Source: Cryptomeria japonica
Taxonomy: Eukaryota; Streptophyta; Pinopsida; Cupressales; Cupressaceae
Reading direction: 5' to 3'
Assembly (NCBI RefSeq): GCF_030272615.1
Contig: NC_081411.1
Span: 187,619,449 to 187,683,448, forward strand
DNA length: 64,000 bases
Made by a program: the position numbers and the translations under genes. Shown in pieces: positions 1-11,046 of this stretch (position 1 is the first letter of the stretch; every line of letters begins with the position of its first letter). Below the pieces are notes generated by a model. It had not been told where the DNA came from, did not search any database, and saw only the letters and a list, made by a program, of their open reading frames with translations.

Positions 1-1398
1 ACATTATATGAGAGAGATCAAATAAACAAAACAAGTTAAATCATTAGTCTCCTAAAACTGTTCCACTGTTCTCTATCTCCAAGGATTCTTCAAATCAAGG
101 TTGTTCTTAGATTACTTGAGCACTTGATCTTTAGAATGACTACCTAAATAATGAGGAATAAATTGATAAAGATCTAAATGTAAGTGCAACTAAGATCTAT
201 GATATGATATTGATAAGCTATGATATGATGAAAGATGGTGAAGCTAAGATGAGATTATGCTCACATACTATGATACACTAACATGATGATTTTTAACACT
301 ATAATACCCTCAAGTGATCAAACTTGCAAAGAGAAGCAATAAGACTCCTTGATAACCTACACACAAGAAATTAGCTATAGCTTCGATGCAAAAACCTAGG
401 ATCTTGATAGTGAAGAAATGAGGCCTATTTATAGAAGAAATGGGCAATTGGATGGCCAAGATTGAATTGTCTTATGAAGGGCTAAGATTGAATGATTTTC
501 AATCCATGTGGGAGTTTCAACCCAATCACATGTTGACAAGTGTCACCATGAGAAGGATTGAGAGGAGGTAAAATAAGCATTAAATGTTTGAGAAGACATG
601 AGGCTTACCCTCATGTGGTTGGGTTATTAGATAAAGCTGTTATCCAATGATAAAAGTTATTGACCAATGGGCAAACTCTTGTGCAAATTTTAACCATGGT
701 CAAGGGGACAAGCCATGTAGGTTAGTGTGTTGAAGAAGGGAAGTCTTGTAAGAGCATTAAATACTTTTTGGAGACTTTGATGTTTAACTTGCTTCAAGGG
801 ATAAAACCTTCAAGGCTTATGTAAGAGCCTTAGAAGTTTGGAGGACTTTGCAAGCTAACTTGTTGGAGAAATAAGTCCTTTAAATGATTTTGGAAGACTT
901 TCTCCTATTTTGAGAAGTGACTTCATATTATTTATGAATGTGAAAATGATTAGGATAGAATTTGGTTAATTAAGAGAGATTTTGGAGGTTATAGAAGAAT
1001 GGTTAGCATGCAAGTGGGAGGGATTTTGGAATTTTCAATTAAAATTAAATCGTTTATTTCAATTGAATGGTGCAACTTGCATTTGTAGGAAAACACAAGT
1101 GGGTTGGAGATTTATAAATAAATATTGATTTATTTATATGGAAGAATCGATTTAATAAAATTTCAATTTAATTAAATGTGAGAAAGGGGATTTTAATCAA
1201 ATAAATATGATTTATTCAATTAATAGAAGAATTTGGCTAGGTGGTTTAAATCAAATAAATTAAATTTTGCTTAATTAATAGTAGAAAGGTGAAAAGGGGT
1301 TAATTAATCAAATATTGAATTTAATTAATAGTTGGATAAATGATAATTAAACAAATGTAAAACTCATTTAATTAAGTGGACATAAATAGGTGTCTATA
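1..1398 (-). mobile_element. Gypsy-type LTR, minus strand, 5' end at 1398
   Basis: Read on the minus strand, this begins TATAGACACC (expected TGTAGACACC) and runs into AT-rich sequence with repeated Taattaa-type blocks, then the Leu/Phe-rich-looking 'ttaaaggct' motifs and a TATA box. It is recognisably the reverse complement of the LTR at 58366-60171: both share the run 'gtccacttaattaaatga', the 'atttcaattgaa' stretch, the 'cacttgcat' stretch and 'tctataaata'. The region downstream of the TATA box differs, so the two are related subfamilies rather than copies. The LTR head abuts LINE-A, so a minus-strand element extending left out of the window appears to have inserted in LINE-A ORF1. The other end is not visible. 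Confidence 0.7.
425..434 (-). promoter_or_regulatory. TATA box of the minus-strand LTR
   Basis: On the minus strand this reads CTATAAATAG, at the place corresponding to the TATA box of the related LTR at 59751-59760. It is the likely U3 core promoter of the LTR. Activity is not inferable. Confidence 0.5.
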
Positions 1399-2304
1399 GG
1401 TGCATCTTTCATGGTTTCCACTGGAGTTTTTGAGAGAGGATATTTTCAATTTAGTTGTAGCATAGCTTGGAAAGCCAGTGGGCCCTTCTCGGAAAAAAAT
1501 GGGAAAGAAGGTAATTACCTATGCTCGTGTGTGTGTTGAAATTAATCTAAATAAGCCCTTATTTGGTTCCATGGAAATTCAGTTGGGAACTAGCTCATGG
1601 ATCTAGCAACTGGACTATGAAACTTTACCATTTCGATGTAAATTTGTCATGAATATGGGTACTTTTAGAAGTTGTGTACCAAATTTAAACTGGCAGGGGC
1701 CTCTAAAATGGGAACATGTACTTCACTTCTCAAACAGGATAAAGGGAAAGCCCCTATAAGGGAGGATAAGGAGGGATTCATTCTAGTTAATGAACGCAAT
1801 GGGTGACAAGGTCAAAAGAGGACACTTAATGATAGATAGGAAGATGAGGTATTTAAAAAATTTGATGCCTTGGATGAGTTAGATCAGTTTGATGGAGCCA
1901 TAAAAAATATGCCTATTGGCCAAGATCTTGTGATAGCAAGAGAATTAGTGGGTGAAGAAATAAATACTATCTAGGTTAAATCACAAGAGGGGGTAGATGG
2001 GCAAATGGACACAAATATCCCCTTGGAGTCCTTGGGGAAGATGGGAACAAATGGAGGTAAAGTAATCACTCACAGCTCCAGTATTACTAGCTCTTTGGCC
2101 TATCTAGAGAAGAATTTTCAAGATGGTAGTAAAAGTAAAGGTACTCCACCAGTTTTAGGAATTCGTCAAAAGGCTTTTAAGAAGGGTGCATTGGAGAAGC
2201 CTCTTAAGGTGGGAAGGAAGAAGGATCAAGAGAAGGTGAATTTAGTTGGGGAGACTTTAGTGGAGTTTGGCTCAGTGAAACCCATTGACTCTCATTTTCC
2301 TTGA
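1399..2304 (+). pseudogene. LINE-A ORF1 remnant (DUF4283/zinc-knuckle type)
   Basis: This is the C-terminal half of a plant LINE ORF1 RNA-binding protein. Conserved pieces are 'GKKVITYARVCVEI' near 1500-1545, 'QLDYETLPFRCKF' near 1605-1645 (the start of a zinc knuckle whose later Cys/His are lost), and a Lys-rich tail ending 'GSVKPIDSHFP' at 2304. LINE-C ORF1 ends with the similar 'GSVKTLDS'. Several in-frame stops interrupt it between 1640 and 2004; the last 99 codons (2005-2304) are open. ORF2 starts 8 bases after the stop, the spacing typical of a bicistronic LINE. No function is expected. Confidence 0.7.
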
Positions 2305-2312
2305 TCCCAGAA

Positions 2313-3682
2313 ATGATTGTTCTATCATGGAATGTAAGGGGGTTGAATAACATCCCTAGACAAAAGGCCATTCAAGAGTTGATTGTTTCCCATTCTCATG
2401 ATGTGGTCTTTATTCAGGAAACTAAGTTATCAGTTGATGGTATGATGGACAAGGCTTCAAGAATTTGGGCGTTTTGTTGTTGCCAATGTATTGGGGCCCA
2501 AGGTAGTTCAAGGGGTATTGCTTGTTTGTGGGATCCGCATAAGATTGTCCCACTTTGGTGGAATTTAAGTAGATCTTCTATTTCATTGGCGACTATGAGT
2601 TTTGAATCTAGTGAGACTCTTATTTCTACTAATTTTTATGCCCCAAAAGATTTTTTGGGAAAGTCTCTACTTTGATCAGATATAAGATTTGTTCGCTCTC
2701 TTGCTCTCTTATTCTCTTTGATTTGGTAGGAGATTTTAATGCAATTTCAAGTTTGAAAGAGAAAAGGGGAGGAATTCCTACATTGGATCCTTCTACAAAC
2801 TTCTTATAAACAATATTGAGATTTTAAGGATGGTAGATGTTAAGCCCAATAATGGTGTTTAATTGGAATAATAGAAGGTGTGGAGTGGAGGCAATAGCTG
2901 AAAAGATAGATATATTCTTGATCTCTTTCTTTTGGATGGAGGATAGCTGGAATTCTAGATCAAATATTTTGGATTGGATAGGATCAAATTATTGGCCAAT
3001 CATGTTCTATGCCACTAAGTTTTAGGTGGCAAAGAATCCCTCTTTTAAATTTTAGCTTATGTGTCTTTGAGATCCTTCCCTTCATAATCTCATGCTTGAA
3101 TGGTGGAGTGAGGGGAAACCTACTTATTACACTGCAATGCATTCCTTCGTCAAGTAACTTCAATTCATTAAGTTCAAATTGAAAAGGTGGAATAGGATGA
3201 ACTTTGGTAATATATTTTTGGCTAAAAAAAATGCCCAGTCTTGTGTTGATTCTATTACCTGTGAAGTTAGGGATCAAGATTTGTCTGAAACTTTTAATAG
3301 GGAGGAAGGTGTTGTAGTGAGTGAAGTTGAGGAATAGAAAGTTTGAGAAGAATTTTACTAGAACCAGAAGGCTCAGGTGGACTGTCTTTAGGAAGGTGAC
3401 AAAAACACAAAGTTATTTCATTATAAAATCAAGGATCGAAGGCATGGGAGTTCTTCCTTTGAGGGAAATCTTCTTTCCTCCCACTAGGAAATTTCACTAG
3501 AATCTTCTAGGCATTTTGGGAAACTGTTTTATGAGGATTTTGCTTCGGTTAGGGAGGAGGAATGATTTGTGCTAGATTTAATTCCTACCTTAGTTTCCAA
3601 TGAGATTAATAAGGATCTCACTAGACCTATCTCCTTAAATGAAGTTGAGGCAGTTATTTTTGGCATGAAAAAGGGCAAACCT
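2313..3682 (+). pseudogene. LINE-A ORF2 endonuclease remnant
   Basis: The ATG at 2313 opens 'MIVLSWNVRGLN', the N-terminal signature of the apurinic-like LINE endonuclease that nicks target DNA for target-primed reverse transcription. The family motif 'QETKL' follows near 2415, then 'NFYAPK' near 2630. 'GDFNAI' is recognisable in another frame near 2725. 'FNWNNRR' lies near 2858 and 'GSNYWPI' (family GSDHWPI) near 2990; the catalytic His is Tyr here. Stops and frameshifts occur at 2675 and repeatedly after it. The linker toward the RT reaches 'GMKKGKPW' before it is cut at 3682 by an insertion. Confidence 0.7.
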
Positions 3683-5304
3683 TGGTAGGGGTTCACCTAG
3701 TTTGCTCAACACTTCACCTAGTTGGTGTTGCTCAATTCCACCAACTCACCAGGCCTAGTTGCCCTCTAGACCTCCAATTCCTTCTCATTATCTTCTATGG
3801 CTTGACTCTTGACCATTCCAAGGTGTTTTCTTCAAGTGTTTTGGCTAGGAACCCTACCAATTCACAGTGCTTCCCATGTGCTCAATTATGGCTTCTTGGC
3901 TTCAACTTATCAAATTGACCTCCTACTATCATGAGTTAATGCAGAGGTGTGGAGGTATCTTGTAACATGTTTTTAATGCATTTAGGGTCCATTTGAGGTT
4001 TGCAACCATTAGGTTTGTTACCGATTTCAAAATCTTGCCTAGAAAAGGGCTACAAGGAATTAGCCCTATTAAGCCTCCAAAATCTGGTTTTCTAGGGCTT
4101 GAGTGAAAATGGTCCAAAAGACCCCCTAGAAAGTTTGGATTTTATTCAATTTTTCACCTAACCTCAAGATATTTTTTTGGTTTTGGCTTCTTATTCCACC
4201 ATACAATATGCTAACCTCAAAATGAGGGTTTTGAAGGGTTTCTAGGCCTTCTAGCTGGCAGTGAATGGTCAAGTTAGGGTTTGAGCATTAAATGACCTTG
4301 TCAAGGATTCTCCTTGCATTGTAAACTCTTTCCCAACTTCATGTACCCCTCCAAAATATTATATGGTGATTTGGCATTCACCCCTGCACTTAGCACTTCA
4401 ATTTCACCTTATTTCCTCTAGTCGAGTTGCTCTTGGACTCTCCTAGAACAAGGTGACCGTCATATTGAAACTCATCTCCAACATATTCCCCTACATATGT
4501 ACACTATACAAGTGGTTTCCCTTCATTTCACAACAAGCCATGATGGCAGCACGTGTGGAGTTCATGGGGCAACCATTTTTTTACATAAACTACTATATAC
4601 AAGCCAAAATTGTTTGTTTACAAACCAAAGAAAGAAAACACCAAAGTAAACTATCTAAAAAGCTTGAAATGGAACCAAAAATACTATAAAACACTAGAGA
4701 AACTCAATCCATTTCTGGATCAATGGATTCAATCCATTTTCAATTACAAAATGAGTAAAATCAAGCCAAAATGGTGCCAACTAGTCTGAAAATGAGTAGT
4801 TTCAGATTGTTGAACTTACAAAACACATTCTCCAACCTTGGTAACCATGAAAGAGAGGGTAATTATACATTTTTCCACATTTGGAGTCATCCTAGGGCAT
4901 TGGACAATCCCTAACTCCATCGCTAACCAATTCAGGACAAAAGTTGTCATGACAACTTTTTGCAACTTTGCACTTTTGCACTTTTTGGTCTTCTCAACCT
5001 ATGAGACCTATTATAAGCCATTACACATGACTTTTAAAACATTTCTAAGACTAATTTAACCCTCCCTAATGACTATACCAAGTTTTGACACTTTTCACCA
5101 TCAAGAAGGTCAACTACCCACTCAAACCCACTATTTACACAAAAATGCAAACCTAAGAAGAATGAACTCAACCTAGGCCTACATTGACTCAAAACACTAA
5201 CTCTTGGACCCTCCTAAAGTCCTTATTCACTACTAACTTGGCTAGGGTTAGTACAAGCCAAAATTGAGAAAACTAAATAGTCTAAGTCCTAGGTGCTCCT
5301 GCAC
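3683..5304 (+). mobile_element. Unidentified 1.6-kb insertion inside LINE-A
   Basis: LINE coding sequence stops at 3682 and resumes at 5305. The 7-base string CAAACCT occurs directly before the insert (3676-3682) and directly after it (5305-5311), which looks like a target-site duplication. The insert starts TGGTAGGGGTT and ends TGCTCCTGCAC. It contains no recognised protein. The short open frames at 3682-3918 and 4453-4689 look like chance. It could be a solo LTR or a non-autonomous element. The strand is arbitrary. Confidence 0.5.
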
Positions 5305-7330
5305 CAAACCTCTAGGTTCGGATGGCTTCCTAGTTGAATTTTATCAAGAATTTGGGGAAATTATTAAGATGGATCTCTTTGAGGTTATGCAGGAATCCTT
5401 CAGAAACAAGAAGATGCTCAAAGCTATGAATGCAACTTTTCTTGTGCTTAGTATTAAGAAGGAAGGAGAAAATTCTCTTCACTCCTTAAGACCTATAGAT
5501 TTGTGTAACATGATATACAAAATAATTACAAATTTGATTGCAGAGAGGCTTAAGCCATGGCTAAGAAAATAAATAGTTGAGGAGCAAGGGGGGTTTGTTG
5601 CTAGAAGATAAATTTTGGATGGGATTGTAATAGCAACCAAGGTAGTGCATTCTATGGTAGTCTCCAAGGAGGAGGAAATGTTCATAAAATTGGACATGGC
5701 TAAAGCTTATGATAGGGTAAGATGGAGAATTTTTGATAAGGTGCTTAATGCCTTCGGTTTTGGGGTTGGTTGGATTTGTTGGGTTATGAGTTGCATCGCC
5801 TATTCTTCTTTTCTACCCTTATTAATAGTGAGACCATAGATCTTTTTAGTGCATCAAGAGGCCTTCAGAAAGGAAATCCCCTCTCTCCATACCTCTTTAT
5901 TTTAGTGGCTAAAGCTTTAGGAAGATTTTTGAAATCCCAAGTGAGGTAGGGCTTGTTAGAAGGCTAGAATTGGGGCAATGACATTCCTCCTTCATGTCAT
6001 CTTGAATTTGTGGATGATACTATCCTTATGGGTGTTGCCAGAATCAATGAGGCTATCAATCTCAGAAAGGCTTCGGATATTTATTTGAAAGCTTCTCAAA
6101 AAAGAATTAATGAAGGGAAATATTCTATCTTCTTTTTCAATACTCTTGTTCTTATGCAAGCCCGAATTGCTAGAATTCTAAGGTTTCAAATTGCTGCTCT
6201 TCCATTTGTTTATCTTGGTGTTCCTATCTTAGCAAGTCGCTTACATGGGGGATTCCGACAAGAGTTAGCGGATAACTTCCAACATAAGGTTAGTAGTTAA
6301 ACTAATAGATGGCTCTTAACTATTGGTAGAGTGACCCTTTTGAAATCAGTGATCCAAGAACTCCCTATTTTTCAGGTGCTTTGTGTAGACATATTTGGAA
6401 AGCTTCATTAAGGAGTTTTATGCTCTTTCCAAACAGTTTTTATGGACTAGTAACTTGATTTCCTCAAAGTGGAGTTGGTTAAATGGGACTCGGATTGTAG
6501 GTCAAAGTAGGATGGTGGCCTTGGTTTACAACATGCAGGAATGAATTGGCATGCTTTGGCTTCTAAGCTCTGTTGGAGATTATGTACCAACCAAGATCAA
6601 AGATGGGCTATAATTCTCAATATAAAATATTTGGGAGGAGTTGATGGTAAGTAAGCCCCTCGATAAGAGTTGCGGGGAGGTGGATCAATGTTATGGTACA
6701 CTCTAAAAAGGGGAGAACAACTTATTAAGAAAGGCTTATTCTTGATCTACAATAGGGGTGTTAATGTTATGTTCTGGAAGGATTCCTAGGATGGCTTCCC
6801 TCCTATTCTTTCCCACTTTCCTCATTTGTAGTCTTTGTACAATAGTTTTCTTAAGTTGGTTGGAGTAGAGTTGAGGACTTTAAAGTTGTTATGAATTTAG
6901 GGCAAGAAAGAGTGGCTAGATGGAAAGAACTATATGAGTGTCCTCTTGGAGGTTCAGTTGAGGACAAGAAGGAGCTAGCTAGTATCCTTGCTAAAAGAAT
7001 GTGTAATTCACTCAGTGAAGAGGATATTATTTCCTAGAGCCCAAATCCAAAGGGGAAGTTCATGATGGCTTCAGGATATAAGGAATTGGATAGGTTTGCT
7101 TTTGGTAGCACAAATTTGCCTTGGGGGAAGCAAGTGTGGAAAAAGATGGCGTACCCTAAGTGTAGCTTTTTCTTGTGGTTGGTTGTTCTGAACAAATGTC
7201 TCACTTGGGAGAATCTAAGGAAGAGGAGGTTCCAAAGGCCTTCTATTTGTGTCTTGTGTGGAATTAATGAGGAGACTATCTCTCATTTCTTTTTCCATTG
7301 TTCTTTTCTCTAGGGATGTTTTTAACTGGT
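5305..7330 (+). pseudogene. LINE-A ORF2 reverse transcriptase and zinc-binding region, broken
   Basis: Reverse transcriptase resumes with 'KPLGSDGF' (family GKxPGxDGF), then 'LRPIDLCNMIYKIITN' near 5490, 'FIKLDMAKAYDRVRW' near 5680, and the catalytic box 'FVDD' at 6007-6018, which keeps both Asp residues. The thumb/connection region around 6160-6310 reads 'FVYLGVPI'. From 6300 to 7060 coding is recognisable but crosses frames. A zinc-binding module (zf-RVT) at 7062-7313 keeps 'CVLC', then His and a final 'HC'. Stops occur near 5570, 5837, 6300 and 7314. In live copies this domain copies the element RNA at a nicked target. This copy cannot make one protein. Confidence 0.8.
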
Positions 7331-7734
7331 GGTGGGGAGTTTGGTAGCATGTCTATGTTCATGCCAACTCTTTGGTTGAGTTCTGGAATAGCCTAGGCAA
7401 TCCCCTTGTCAAAATATCCTTTCTTAAAGTGGCATGGGATATTGGGCCCTGTTTTATTATTTGGCAGTTGTGGATTGAAATAAATTGAAGGTTTTTTTAG
7501 GATAAGAGTATGTTGAAGCAACAAGTTTGGTTGCGGATAATAAATGATGCAAGAAACCCTGATGGCTAAGTGTGACCTTACTAAGAGGGTTGAACCTCTG
7601 AATTTGCAAGCTGTCCAAAACTTAAAGCTTTTTGGGGTGAATTTTGTAGATGATTTTTTAGGAGGTAATAGGTAAGGTGTATACATACTAAATAGAAGGT
7701 TCAAAGGGATGGTAAGTGGTCTCCTCCACCTTTG

Positions 7735-8165
7735 GGAACCCTTAAGATCAATACTAATGGGTCTTCTAGAGGAAATATGGGGTATGTTGGAGTCAAAGGG
7801 GTTGGCAGGGATAACTTTGGTAATGTCATTTTCTTATTCTTAGTATATAAGGGACATTAGACCAATAATTACATGGAGGCCCTGACAATGATTTTAGCTC
7901 TTGAAAGAGGGAATACTCTTGGATGGAGCACAATTATTTGTGAGTTTGATTCCCAAGTGGTTGTGGATATGTTAAATAGGTAGAAGATGGGTAATATGTT
8001 GATTGGCATTTGGCTGTGGTGGGTCAACATATTCTTAGTTTGAGGTATTCCTTGGAGTTTGTTTCCTTTCATTATGTTCCAAGGGAGTGGAATAGGGCTA
8101 CTGATTGTTTGGTCAAGTGGTCCTCAAAAGGTTTGGAGGATTGGCAAGTTGGAGACTAGGGTCAC
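7735..8165 (+). pseudogene. LINE-A RNase H domain remnant
   Basis: The sequence reads 'KINTNGSSRGN' near 7750 (family INTDGSSRGNPG, first catalytic Asp changed to Asn), then 'NNYMEALTM' carrying the Glu near 7870, and 'CEFDSQVVVDML' with the middle Asp near 7940. A late 'NRATDCLVKW' block lies near 8090. A stop before 'TNNY' and another after 'LNR' break it. C-terminal RNase H is typical of plant L1-type LINEs and would degrade the RNA strand of the cDNA hybrid. Sequence after about 8165 is the 3' untranslated tail. Confidence 0.65.
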
Positions 8166-8406
8166 TTGCCCTTGGAGTATTCTAAGGAGTTAGAAAGTTA
8201 GAAAGGATTATTAGGGAGGACAAGATGAGGTAGTTCTGACCCTTTTGGTGTTTCTCTTGTTTTGGAGCTAGGTTTCTTCTCTCTATTAGGCTAGTTGGCC
8301 CTTTGATTTGTACTAGGTTTTCCTAATTTAATTAGTAAATAAAAATATACAATATTTATGAATTCAATGATAAAGTATAAGGTGCAACGATATTTTGAGA
8401 GGGTGT

Positions 8407-8531
8407 TGTAGACATCTAAAATTAAATGAATTAAATATTTAATTAATTTAGCCTTTCTACATAATTAATTAATTTAATTATGTTTATCCTTACTCTTCTC
8501 AAAATTAATTAAAATAAATTTAATTAATTTT
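8407..8531 (+). mobile_element. Gypsy-type LTR head, truncated by Copia-1
   Basis: This starts TGTAGACATCTAAAATTAAATG, which matches the head expected for the LTR family seen at 1-1398 (minus) and 58366 (plus). It continues in the same 'aattaaatatttaatt' style and is cut at 8532 by the Copia-1 LTR. Only about 125 bases remain. No continuation was recognised beyond Copia-1. Confidence 0.5.
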
Positions 8532-10195
8532 TGTTGGCATTATTGTCATTAAGTTGTCATTGATGTCAACTGGTTTGGCATGGTCACTGGTGAGTAAGAA
8601 GTGGTGACCGGTATAGAAGAAGTAAGACATGATGATGTCAATCAATATGTATGTAAGCAGATTGAAGGTAGGTTACCGGTACACATGAAATGTGTCATCT
8701 ACCAGTAAAGCAGGACCACCAACAAGACAAAGCAAGCAAGCAAGAGAAAAACTAAAGGATGTAAACAAATATAATCAAAGAAGATTAATGCTGCCAATAA
8801 ATGGATTGAGTAGTAGGACCAACATGTTTGGTGGAAGGCCAAGTTGATCCACCGATAGAGAAGAGGTATTTAGGAATGAAGGTCCACTGGTGGAGTTACG
8901 TTATATTGGTGAGGAGAATTGAACCAGTAGTCAATCTTGGTCAACAAAGAATGTCAAACCGACATAGCAAACCAAGCAGAGGTGGATGTCAACAAAGATG
9001 ACAACTGGAAGCTAGGTGGTCATAGTACATAGGTCGGTGAAGTGTGCATCGATGTAACATTCAACAAGAAGGTCAACTTTTATGAAGAATCCGCAAGTCG
9101 TGGAGGATGCTAGAAGATTGCTTCTTGAGGAAGACAAGTTGGCAAGCGATTGAACTTATCCTGCAAGAAGATTTGATCTTCATACCCATTCATTGAAGGA
9201 TACAACCAAGCCATTAATGGTGTGTGGCAGAGAAACGTAGAAAAGCATGGTACAGACCTCCAGATATAGAAAACATACATTGGAATGTGAGGTGTTGGTG
9301 GTGCTGATCGATGACATGTAGATCATCTCTCTAGAAAAGCAGATGGGATCAAATCCAATATAGATTGAGTTAGTGAAGGCAAAACCTAACACGACACTAT
9401 TTGAATAATGTTTTGGTGGGAACCCTAGAAGATAAATATGTGAGCTCAAGATTGAAATCAGTTGATGCTTGATGCAAAGAGTGAGAGAGAAGAGAGCTTG
9501 AGCAAGGAGAAAGATCATCTTCCTTAGAGTTTATTCTAAGAAAGTTGCCGAGTGAGTTAACTGGTAAACTGGTGAGAGGGTCTAACCGGTAGAAACAGAG
9601 TAACTGGTAAATTGTTGCGGGTCTAACAATTAAACTAACCGGTGATGTGTGATTGATCAAGAAGGCATCTGAGAGTGACATAGTGTGGTGTGAGGCTGAG
9701 GGAGGAAGAAGAGAGGCTAAGAGTAACCAGTGAGTGATTAGAGAGAGTAATCTAATAACTTGTAATGTGAGAACCAGTGAAGAAGAGGAGGTTGATAACT
9801 GGCAGAAATCTATTGATCAAGTGTTGCAGAACTCATTTGCAACTAGGTGCTATAACTATATCAAAATTGTATGTCATTATACATCACCAAGTTAGAGATT
9901 GGTGAAGGGGTTGGTGCCCTAAATCATTATAATCCATTGTTTCATTGTGAGGCTGGATTGGAGTAGTAGACTCCGACAACATTTCTCATCGAGGTTTTTC
10001 CTATATTGGGTTTTCCTCATACATCTAGTGTTGTGGGTTGCATTTGTGTGTTTTCCTCTATTGATATCCACATTTGTCTAACCGGTTTGATTTTTTAGTG
10101 CTTAGGGTGATAACCAGTATACCAAGGTTGTTTTATAAGAAAAGAATTTAGGAACCACTGATTCACCCCCCTCTCAGTGGTACATGTGTTCAACA
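8532..10195 (+). repeat. Copia-1 5' LTR
   Basis: Starts TGTTGGCATTATTGTC and ends CATGTGTTCAACA, giving the TGTTG...CAACA inverted ends expected of a copia LTR. It is followed at once by the primer-binding site. The LTR is rich in 'accggt/actggt' words. Its head ('tgttgg', 'cattgatgtcaac') is shared with the Copia-2 LTR, so both come from related lineages. Confidence 0.8.
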
Positions 10196-10196
10196 A

Positions 10197-10210
10197 TTGA
10201 TATCAGAGCC
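10197..10210 (+). other. Copia-1 primer-binding site
   Basis: TTGATATCAGAGCC lies two bases after the LTR end. It matches the TGGTATCAGAGC-type site complementary to the 3' end of plant initiator-Met tRNA with one change. Confidence 0.7.
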
Positions 10211-10259
10211 TAGGTTATCGGTTGATTAAAGCTTGGGTAGATTTTAGTCTTAGAACACA

Positions 10260-11046
10260 ATGGCGAGAAATGAGTCCACCTCCTCAAAAGCCCCCATGTT
10301 TGATGGATCTAACTATGCCTTCTGGAGCATAATAATGGAGACCTATATTTCATTCCTTGGTTTTGATGTGTGGATGTCTATCAAGAATGGGTATACTGTC
10401 CCTAGTGTTCCTCCCACTGATCTGGATGCCAAGAAGGAGCATGAGAATAATGCAAAGGCTAAACATGCTATCTGCCAAGGAGACTTGGGATAAAATGCAG
10501 AGGTTATTTGAAGGAGATGCAAAAGTCAAAGAGGCCAAGCTACAAGCACTAAGGGGTCGACTTGAAGGTATCAAGATGAAGGATGAAGAAAAGATTACAG
10601 ACTACCTTCACAAAATAGATGAAACCATGAAAACCATTAGAGGACTTGGAGAAGAAATTATAGATGAGATTCTTGTCAAGAAGGTACTTAGATCTCTCAC
10701 ACCTAAGTATGATAATAAGGTTTCTGCCATAGAGGAAGCCAAGGATTTGAAGATCTTCACAATGGATGAGCTATTTGACTCACTAACAACCTATGAAATG
10801 AGAACAACCAGTGAAGCATCCTCAAGGAAAGAGGCAACGTTCAACTCCACCAAGAAGGGCAAGGAAGAGATTGCTCATAAAGGATCCAATGAAGACTCAG
10901 ATGCAGAGGTAGAAAACTTTGTCAGAAAGCTCAAGAGAGGATCCAACAAGTATAAAGGAAAAATACCACTCAAAATTTTCAACTCTGGTAAAGTTGGACA
11001 CTTTGCAGCAAAGTGTCCTTATAATGAAACCAATGGAGATGAGTAA
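10260..11046 (+). pseudogene. Copia-1 gag (UBN2-type) remnant
   Basis: The ATG at 10260 opens 'MARNESTSSKAPMFDGSNY', the usual start of copia gag in which the protein contacts the capsid core. The frame shifts near 10480, just after 'AKHAI'. A deletion is likely there, because the usual linker to 'ETWDKMQRLFEGD' is missing. The second frame then stays open to 11046 and carries 'LQALRGRLEGIKMKDEE' and 'KVLRSLTPKYDNKVSAIEE'. The final zinc knuckle reads 'FNSGKVGHFAAKC': the first two Cys are lost or changed, while His and the last Cys remain. It encoded the structural nucleocapsid protein. Confidence 0.8.

Larger units (their letters stand above)
1399..8406 (+). mobile_element. LINE-A, L1-type non-LTR retrotransposon with RNase H, degenerate
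   Basis: Remnants appear in the usual order: ORF1 C-terminal half, ORF2 endonuclease, reverse transcriptase, zinc-binding region and RNase H, followed by an AT-rich tail near 8340. The 5' part of ORF1 is missing because the minus-strand gypsy LTR abuts it at 1398. A 1.6-kb insertion at 3683-5304 splits the endonuclease-RT linker. LINE-C at 36401-42572 belongs to the same family: the ORF1 motifs 'QLDYETLPFRC' and 'CVEI' and the endonuclease motif 'SWNVRGLN' are shared. Many stops and frameshifts show it is dead. Confidence 0.85.

Noticed and set aside
4453-4689. Small 78-codon open frame in the unknown insertion
   Set aside because: No motif, AT-rich, no supporting context; treated as chance.
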